Shown here piece by piece: positions 59,256 through 64,000 of a stretch of DNA of 64,000 nucleotides; position 1 is the stretch's first letter; the number at the start of each line of letters is the position of its first letter. The DNA lies in NCBI GenBank assembly GCA_000403335.2, contig KE159630.1:363714-427713 (forward strand), given 5' to 3'. The DNA comes from Lachnospiraceae bacterium MD335. GTDB lineage: Bacteria > Bacillota > Clostridia > Lachnospirales > Lachnospiraceae. The translations under genes and the position numbers were made by a program. Below the pieces are notes generated by a model. That model ran no database searches. It was given only the letters and a program-made list of their open reading frames with translations, and was not told the origin of the DNA.

Positions 59256-61429
59256 TGTTTCTCCTTATCATTCATCGAAATCCACCGCAGTTCCATCGGC
59301 GCCAATTCCAGTTGTGCAAAGAATGTGCCCTGCACATACAAATCAGTCGTCTGCGGTTCTTTTGAGTTGTTGATGACAGCAATTTTACCAGTCTGTTCAA
59401 AGACAGCAAGCTCTGTGTCCACATTGGAGACATAGTACTTTTTGAGCTCCTCTTCATGGTGTGCGGCAAAATAAATCGCGCGCAGCAATAGACGGCAGTT
59501 TTGCGGGGAGTAAGGAAGTCCCGTGAAGTAGACGCTTCTGCCCTTGCCGTATTCGTTCACGACCAGACGGCTGTAACCCACGTCCATATTCAGGATTTGG
59601 TAATGCTCACCCTGTGCGTAAATACGGCTCTTTCCCTCGCCGAAATCAATCTCATCGGGAATGTCCTCCAAAATAAAGTGTTCCTTGTTTAACGTATTAT
59701 ATTTGTCCGTACTCATGGAGAAGCCAAGCTCCCTGTCTACACCCAGCACGTCGCTGAGTTGGAAATAACGTCCCTGATACTGGTATGCACTCGGCTCGCC
59801 TACGCCGATAAAGCCGCCGCCCTCATCGACAAAACGGCGGATTGCGCAGACGACTTGTTCGTCTTTCCAGTTCTCGGCGCCGCTCCATGAGGTGTAGGCA
59901 TCTCCGGCATTGATAATGACGCGGATTTTTGGATCAATGCCATTTTTTATCTGCTCAAAGTCTATGAACTCCACGTCAATCGGCATACCGCTCAGGCACT
60001 CGATGACGCCGACATACGAATAAATTTCCCGATACCACAGTGCATGGTGCACCTGATTCGACATCCAGCGCCGAATGCTGCCCCAGCAGTTTAGGATAGC
60101 TACTTTAAAGGGGGCGGTGTACGCAGGGGTTTTCTGCATATTTTGGTGTATCTGCCGAAATTCGTCCACTACCTTTTGAATCTGGTCGATAAAGCCCGGC
60201 CACTGTGCAGCCAGCTTGAGATACCCGCCGTATCCGATACGGTCAAGAGGAGAGCGCAAAATCGCCCTTCGCGCTTTTAACCAGTTGTCCTGCGCCTCGC
60301 CAATCGGGTCGCCGCCTTCGGTGAATACATCGGGGAAAAAGTAAGGCAGCAGGCGTCCTTCGGTATAGTTTACGCCCCTGATATCCGAAATCATGCGAAG
60401 CGTAACGCCGTCTCCCACAGAGCCGACAACTGCGTCAAGTCCAATGTTTTGAAAATATTTTCCGAACGGTTCGGTTCCAATCCAGTGGTCGCCCAAAAAC
60501 ATCATGGCTTCTTTGCCGTAGCTGTGCACGATGTCCACAAGCTCCTTTGCAAGCTTCGAGACCTCAATCTGCTGAAATTCGATAAAGTCACGAAATTCCT
60601 TCGACGGCACGCGGAAGGTTGAGTTGTGGTAGCCCTGGTCAACAATATATTCCGGGCGGAAAGGATAGCCTGCCCACTTTTCGAATTGTTCCAAAATATA
60701 GGGACTGACGCTGGCGCTGTAGCCGAACCACTCCACAAATTTTTCGCGTTTCTGGTCGTCAAAGGTCAGGGTAAACTGGTGGAAAAAGGTCGTAAAACGC
60801 ACAACATTAACATGGGGATTGTCCTCGCACCATTTCTTCAGTTTTTCTTTGACGTAGGCTTGTGTTTTGGGCTGCCGGACGTCGTAGGTGAGCTGATGCG
60901 GCGCCTTTTTCCAGTCATTTGTGATAAAATTGTACATATGTACGGGGTCCCAAATCAGAAAAGCGAGGAAGCTCACGGTGTATTGATGATAGGGAATGGT
61001 TTCAATGACAACCTCCCCTGTTTCCTCATCATACTCCCAGCGGTCGGTCGGGACAATCTCGCCAGTCGTCCGGTCGATGACTTCCCACCAGCGTTTCGGG
61101 GAATCGATGGTGTTGACCTTGAGCTGTTCTGTATGAAAGCCTTTCATCAGTGCAATGCGAAGACATTCGCCTTTTGCCGTGACGCGGTCGCTAATCAGAT
61201 ATTCCTGCTGGATTTCCTGGGGATTTCTCATTGCCCAGTTATTATCCTTGCGGGTGGTGTAGTACGTGGCGTAAATTTTGGCGTCCTGACTGAGTAATTC
61301 CCTGGGCATGGTTGTTCCATCGCAGTCCCTGAGGGCATCTGCGCCCAGCAGATTTTTCAGCCGTATGGTTTCGTCAACCATATCCACATCTGTAGGCAGG
61401 GTGAGCCTGCCTGTATTTTCTGTATTCAT
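59252..61429 (-). CDS. lnpA: 1,3-beta-galactosyl-N-acetylhexosamine phosphorylase (GH112)
   Basis: Cytosolic enzyme that splits galacto-N-biose or lacto-N-biose with phosphate into Gal-1-P and the free N-acetylhexosamine. Family regions seen: VVRFTTFFHQFTLTFDDQKR, WFGYSASVSPYILEQFEKWA, MFLGDHWIGTEPFGKYF and the C-terminal glutamine-amidotransferase-like GGGFIGVGEPSAYQ. From ATG 61429 (AAGGAGG 9 nt upstream) it is 725 aa, the usual length. The frame is open further upstream only through a structured repeat. Confidence 0.93.
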   Translation of the reverse strand: MNTENTGRLTLPTDVDMVDETIRLKNLLGADALRDCDGTTMPRELLSQDAKIYATYYTTRKDNNWAMRNPQEIQQEYLISDRVTAKGECLRIALMKGFHTEQLKVNTIDSPKRWWEVIDRTTGEIVPTDRWEYDEETGEVVIETIPYHQYTVSFLAFLIWDPVHMYNFITNDWKKAPHQLTYDVRQPKTQAYVKEKLKKWCEDNPHVNVVRFTTFFHQFTLTFDDQKREKFVEWFGYSASVSPYILEQFEKWAGYPFRPEYIVDQGYHNSTFRVPSKEFRDFIEFQQIEVSKLAKELVDIVHSYGKEAMMFLGDHWIGTEPFGKYFQNIGLDAVVGSVGDGVTLRMISDIRGVNYTEGRLLPYFFPDVFTEGGDPIGEAQDNWLKARRAILRSPLDRIGYGGYLKLAAQWPGFIDQIQKVVDEFRQIHQNMQKTPAYTAPFKVAILNCWGSIRRWMSNQVHHALWYREIYSYVGVIECLSGMPIDVEFIDFEQIKNGIDPKIRVIINAGDAYTSWSGAENWKDEQVVCAIRRFVDEGGGFIGVGEPSAYQYQGRYFQLSDVLGVDRELGFSMSTDKYNTLNKEHFILEDIPDEIDFGEGKSRIYAQGEHYQILNMDVGYSRLVVNEYGKGRSVYFTGLPYSPQNCRLLLRAIYFAAHHEEELKKYYVSNVDTELAVFEQTGKIAVINNSKEPQTTDLYVQGTFFAQLELAPMELRWISMNDKEKQ

Positions 61430-61451
61430 TGCAAAACACCTCCTTAGAGCA

Positions 61452-61541
61452 TTTTTATGCACAGCCCCGTGCAGATGAAATACGCCACTGAAGTGGCGCA
61501 CGGGGCGCGCGGCGAGTAGGGAAGATAAATCTTCTCTACTC
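61452..61541 (+). repeat. ~90-bp structured repeat, copy B
   Basis: Lies between the lnpA start and the microprotein gene, inside the operon. GCCCCGTGC pairs with GCACGGGGC around a GCCACTGAAGTGGC hairpin; the end GAGTAGGGAAGA pairs with TCTTCTCTACTC. Same unit as 51271-51358 and 63528-63621. Confidence 0.75.
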
Positions 61542-61553
61542 GGTTGAAATTTT

Positions 61554-61718
61554 TTATTGGAACTTTTTATTGTAAAGATAGAGCAGCGCCAAAATCCCCA
61601 AAAGCCCGACAAGCATTGCGGCAAGTCCGCCGGGACCGATATGGCGCTGTCCTGTGACAATCAATGCCATGCTGGCGATAAAAACCAGCACATAAAGTAA
61701 CCGAATGACATATTTCAT
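61554..61718 (-). CDS. Two-helix membrane microprotein, DUF6903-like (54 aa)
   Basis: ATG 61718 has GGAGGG 6 nt upstream; TAA at 61554. Sequence begins MKYVIRLLYVLVFIASMALI and contains a second hydrophobic helix (AAMLVGLLGILALLYLY) after a short loop GQRHIGPGG. Small proteins like this sit between the permease and phosphorylase genes of lacto-N-biose operons in Lachnospiraceae. It probably associates with the transporter; its role is unknown. Confidence 0.7.
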   Translation of the reverse strand: MKYVIRLLYVLVFIASMALIVTGQRHIGPGGLAAMLVGLLGILALLYLYNKKFQ

Positions 61719-61733
61719 ACATATCCCTCCTGA

Positions 61734-62597
61734 TTAACCTTTTAATCCGCCAAGGCTCATGCCCTGTGTCAGCTTCTTTTGCACCAGGATGTATAAAATC
61801 AGTGTCGGAAGCATGACAATTACAAGTCCTGCATAGAGCTGTCCGTAATTTGCGGCTGCTTTCTGAGCCTGCATCAACTGCATCAGACCGACTGGCAGTG
61901 TCTTGGAATCCTTGGTGAGCAGTGTCATGGAAATAATGTATTCGTTCCAAAATGACAGGAAATTGAACAAAATGACCGTGATAATGCTCGGCAGCGCCAT
62001 CGGCATCATAATCTGAACCATTGTCCGAAAGTACCCGCAGCCGTCCATGTACGCAGCCTCTTCATAATCGCGCGGTATCGTGACAAAGAAACCGGAGAGC
62101 AGGTAGATGGTAAACGGCAGCGCCGTGGAAGCATAGACGAGCGCCACGACAAAGAGATTGTTGAGGAAAAAACCGTCGGTTCCCAATTGCCGCAAAAATT
62201 TATCCGCGTCCACAAACATCAGGAAAATAGGCACAACAATGTAGTTGACATTGATAAACAGTCCGCCCATGAACAGGATATTGATGAGCTTGCTGCCAAA
62301 GAAGCGGTAGCGCGCGAGTACATAGGCAGCGGGCAGAGCGACCACCAAAAGGATTAGGAGCGCCAATCCTGTCACTAAGATGGAATTGATAAAATATTCT
62401 CCCATTTTTGCTTTCTCAAAGGCATCGATAAAATTTTGGAAATAAACGCCTTTTGGCAGTGTCCAAGGGTTTCCGTAAAATTCGGAATTTTCCTTAATGG
62501 ATGCCAAAAACACCCAGCCCACAGGGATCACAATACTGATGGCAAGCGACAGCAGGGCGACATAGATAAAAATTTTATATAATTTATTCAGACTCAT
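61734..62597 (-). CDS. Carbohydrate ABC transporter permease (MalG type)
   Basis: Six membrane helices with the EAA coupling motif EEAAYMDGCGYFRTMVQIMM near residue 190. Second permease of the importer that brings in galacto-N-biose/lacto-N-biose, judging by the operon. 287 aa, full length, 12 nt after the first permease. Confidence 0.9.
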   Translation of the reverse strand: MSLNKLYKIFIYVALLSLAISIVIPVGWVFLASIKENSEFYGNPWTLPKGVYFQNFIDAFEKAKMGEYFINSILVTGLALLILLVVALPAAYVLARYRFFGSKLINILFMGGLFINVNYIVVPIFLMFVDADKFLRQLGTDGFFLNNLFVVALVYASTALPFTIYLLSGFFVTIPRDYEEAAYMDGCGYFRTMVQIMMPMALPSIITVILFNFLSFWNEYIISMTLLTKDSKTLPVGLMQLMQAQKAAANYGQLYAGLVIVMLPTLILYILVQKKLTQGMSLGGLKG

Positions 62598-62609
62598 ATC
62601 ATATCCCTC

Positions 62610-63503
62610 CTAAAATTCCAAAGGTTCTCTCTTGGTGACGAAGTTAATGAGCGCCGACAGTCCAAAGGAGAATAAGAATACAACGACACCGATTGCCATA
62701 CCGTATCCATAAGAGGAATTGGTGTACGCCTGTTTGTACATGTAGCTCAAGAATACTTCGGTTGCACCGTCAGGACCGCCGTTTGTCAACGCTTTAACAA
62801 TCAGGAAGCTGATGTTGATGGAGCTGATGACAAAGAAGGTAAGCGTTGTTCTGATATTCGTCCAAATCAGCGGAAGCGTGATGGAGAAGAACTGGCGGAT
62901 TTTGCTCGCGCCCTCAAGGTTCGCGGATTCATACAGACTCTCAGGAACGCTTGCCATACTTGCCATGTACATGACCATATAGTAGCCGATTGCCTGCCAA
63001 ATCATTGCGATTACCAAACTGTAGATGACAAGCTTCTGATCGCCCAGCCAAAGAATCGGCGTCTTGTCAGTACCTCTGAAAATTCCGATAATGCTGTTTA
63101 AAAGTCCGCTGTTTGGGTCATAAATTGCTGAAAATATAGCCGAAATGACAACGACGGACAGGATATTGGGAATGTAAAATATCACGCGGAAGATATTTTG
63201 CCCCTTGATTTTTTCACGGGAGAGAATCGCCGCAAAAATCAGGGAAAGCACTATCGTGACGATGGTCACGCAGACGATTAGCAGAACCGTATTTTGGAAG
63301 GAACGGAAAAAGTTTGTGTCCTCCATCAGAATCTTAAAATTATTCAGTCCGACAAACTCTTTGTTGTTGGAGTAGCCGCCCCATTTGTACAGTGACATTT
63401 TAAAGACGTTAAAGGTGGGAAACAGCATAAAAATAACAAACAGTATGACTGCCGGGGCTACACACAGGGTAATAAAAACCGATTTTTCTCTGACTTTTTT
63501 CAC
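62610..63503 (-). CDS. Carbohydrate ABC transporter permease (MalF type)
   Basis: Six membrane helices and the coupling motif ESANLEGASKIRQFFSITLP. The GTG at 63503 is preferred since GGAGGT lies 6 nt upstream; the ATG at 63509 directly follows that site. About 297 aa. Partner of the MalG-type permease downstream. Confidence 0.88.
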   Translation of the reverse strand: MKKVREKSVFITLCVAPAVILFVIFMLFPTFNVFKMSLYKWGGYSNNKEFVGLNNFKILMEDTNFFRSFQNTVLLIVCVTIVTIVLSLIFAAILSREKIKGQNIFRVIFYIPNILSVVVISAIFSAIYDPNSGLLNSIIGIFRGTDKTPILWLGDQKLVIYSLVIAMIWQAIGYYMVMYMASMASVPESLYESANLEGASKIRQFFSITLPLIWTNIRTTLTFFVISSINISFLIVKALTNGGPDGATEVFLSYMYKQAYTNSSYGYGMAIGVVVFLFSFGLSALINFVTKREPLEF

Positions 63504-63527
63504 ATGCATACCTCCATTTTATAAATC

Positions 63528-63621
63528 GAGTAGGGGAACGTCCTTCTCCGCTACCCGCCGCGCGCCCCATGCGCCGCTTTGCGGCATTTTTCCTCTGCAT
63601 GGGGCTGCGCCTAAACAAAAA
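63528..63621 (-). repeat. ~90-bp structured repeat, copy C
   Basis: Read on the minus strand it begins TTTTTGTTTAGGCGCAGCCC, has a GCCGCAAAGCGGC hairpin inside CATGC/GCATG arms, and ends in a GGAGAAGGACGTTCCCC-type hairpin. It follows the binding-protein terminator. Confidence 0.75.
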
Positions 63622-63649
63622 CGCTCCAAAGGCAGAAACCTTTGGAGCG
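63617..63649 (-). terminator. Terminator between binding-protein and permease genes
   Basis: CGCTCCAAAGG (63649-63639 on the minus strand) pairs with CCTTTGGAGCG (63632-63622), a perfect 11-bp stem followed by TTTTTG. As in the nucleoside importer, it would keep permease expression below that of the binding protein. Confidence 0.85.
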
Positions 63650-63660
63650 CTCCTAAAACC

Positions 63661-64000
63661 TTATTCCATTGCCGCTCTCAATTTATCGCTTGCTTCCTCA
63701 ACGGCAGCCTGCCACTCTGCAACGGTCTTATCGCCGCTTACAATACTGTTGACTGTGCCGCAAAGGGTATCGAGCATGTTTACGCCCTCAACCGGTGCAG
63801 TGGAAGCAAATCCGCCCATAACTGCGGTTGCGCCGCTGTCATAGATGCTGTAGAACATCTTGTTGTCGCCTTCAAGAGAGTCGCTGACACCTGTAATCGG
63901 TTGGATTGCCGTAGATTTTGCAAAAATCTGTGCTGCCTCGTCAGAGTACATGTATGCCACAAATTCCTTTGCCATATCCTGATTTTGCGCCGCTGCCGGA
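63661..64000 (-). CDS. Sugar ABC transporter substrate-binding protein, C-terminal part (cut by window edge)
   Basis: The last 112 residues are visible: QDMAKEFVAYMYSDEAAQIF then AKSTAIQPITGV, the typical closing part of MalE-type binding proteins, ending WQAAVEEASDKLRAAME. The gene continues beyond 64000. As first gene of the operon it probably binds galacto-N-biose/lacto-N-biose. Confidence 0.85.
   Translation of the reverse strand, partial: PAAAQNQDMAKEFVAYMYSDEAAQIFAKSTAIQPITGVSDSLEGDNKMFYSIYDSGATAVMGGFASTAPVEGVNMLDTLCGTVNSIVSGDKTVAEWQAAVEEASDKLRAAME

Noticed and set aside
1-64000. CRISPR arrays and rRNA or tRNA genes
   Set aside because: No regularly spaced identical repeats with unique spacers, and no rRNA or complete tRNA pattern was seen.

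Overview
The window looks like the chromosome of a gut Firmicute of the Lachnospiraceae type. Reasons: strong AGGAGG-type ribosome sites, DUF5716/DUF5717-like large proteins, a galacto-N-biose/lacto-N-biose (GH112) operon, CspB-like and SleL-like spore-germination proteins, and low-GC mobile DNA set into a moderate-GC core. Names are assigned by reading the sequence only; no database search was run.

Layout. (1) About 1-6.85 kb is a small integrated mobile element. It carries two candidate type I toxin-antitoxin modules (holin-like peptides of 36 and 27 aa, each with a convergent antisense-RNA promoter), a Cro/CI repressor with a divergent promoter/operator region, several microproteins, an HUH rolling-circle Rep, an excisionase-like HTH protein and a Tn916-type tyrosine integrase. 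Element-specific hairpins (GGCAGCAG/CTGCTGCC) and a 42-nt direct repeat are scattered through it. (2) 7.0-14.1 kb is a four-gene unit: a giant DUF5717-like protein, an Hsp70/actin-fold-like protein, a TPR-like protein and a membrane coiled-coil protein. (3) 14.1-19.5 kb holds purine biosynthesis genes purC-purF-purB and purA. (4) 19.6-25.1 kb is a BMP/PnrA-type nucleoside ABC importer preceded by a branched palindromic element.

(5) 25.3-28.7 kb holds a tyrosine recombinase bracketed by perfect 17-bp inverted repeats, an outward promoter just inside one repeat, then a TnpB-like protein in which all three RuvC catalytic positions are replaced (H252, T355, S435), then about 400 nt of hairpin-rich non-coding DNA. 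(6) 28.7-49.9 kb is a 15-gene AT-rich surface-glycan locus: CDP-glycerol-transferase-like and capsule-type transferases, a pyruvyltransferase with an Fe-S partner, GT4, GT11 and Stealth transferases, a PIG-L deacetylase, a WbsX/GH99-like protein, methyltransferases, a HAD protein and a three-gene CDP-polyol cassette. Eight of its proteins share a Rossmann-like module, fused at either end or standing alone. The recombinase/dead-TnpB pair sits directly upstream, so a switch controlling the locus is a reasonable but untested idea.

(7) 49.9-55 kb has an orphan PilC/GspF protein, a membrane EAL phosphodiesterase and a lone araA. (8) 54.9-58.1 kb has an S8 protease without prodomain, a divergent gene encoding what looks like that missing prodomain, and a LysM-GH18 spore-cortex-type hydrolase. 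(9) 58.1 kb to the end is a minus-strand operon for galacto-N-biose/lacto-N-biose use: binding protein (cut by the window edge), two permeases, a 54-aa membrane microprotein, GH112 phosphorylase and N-acetylhexosamine kinase. A ~90-bp structured repeat occurs three times in regions 7-9.
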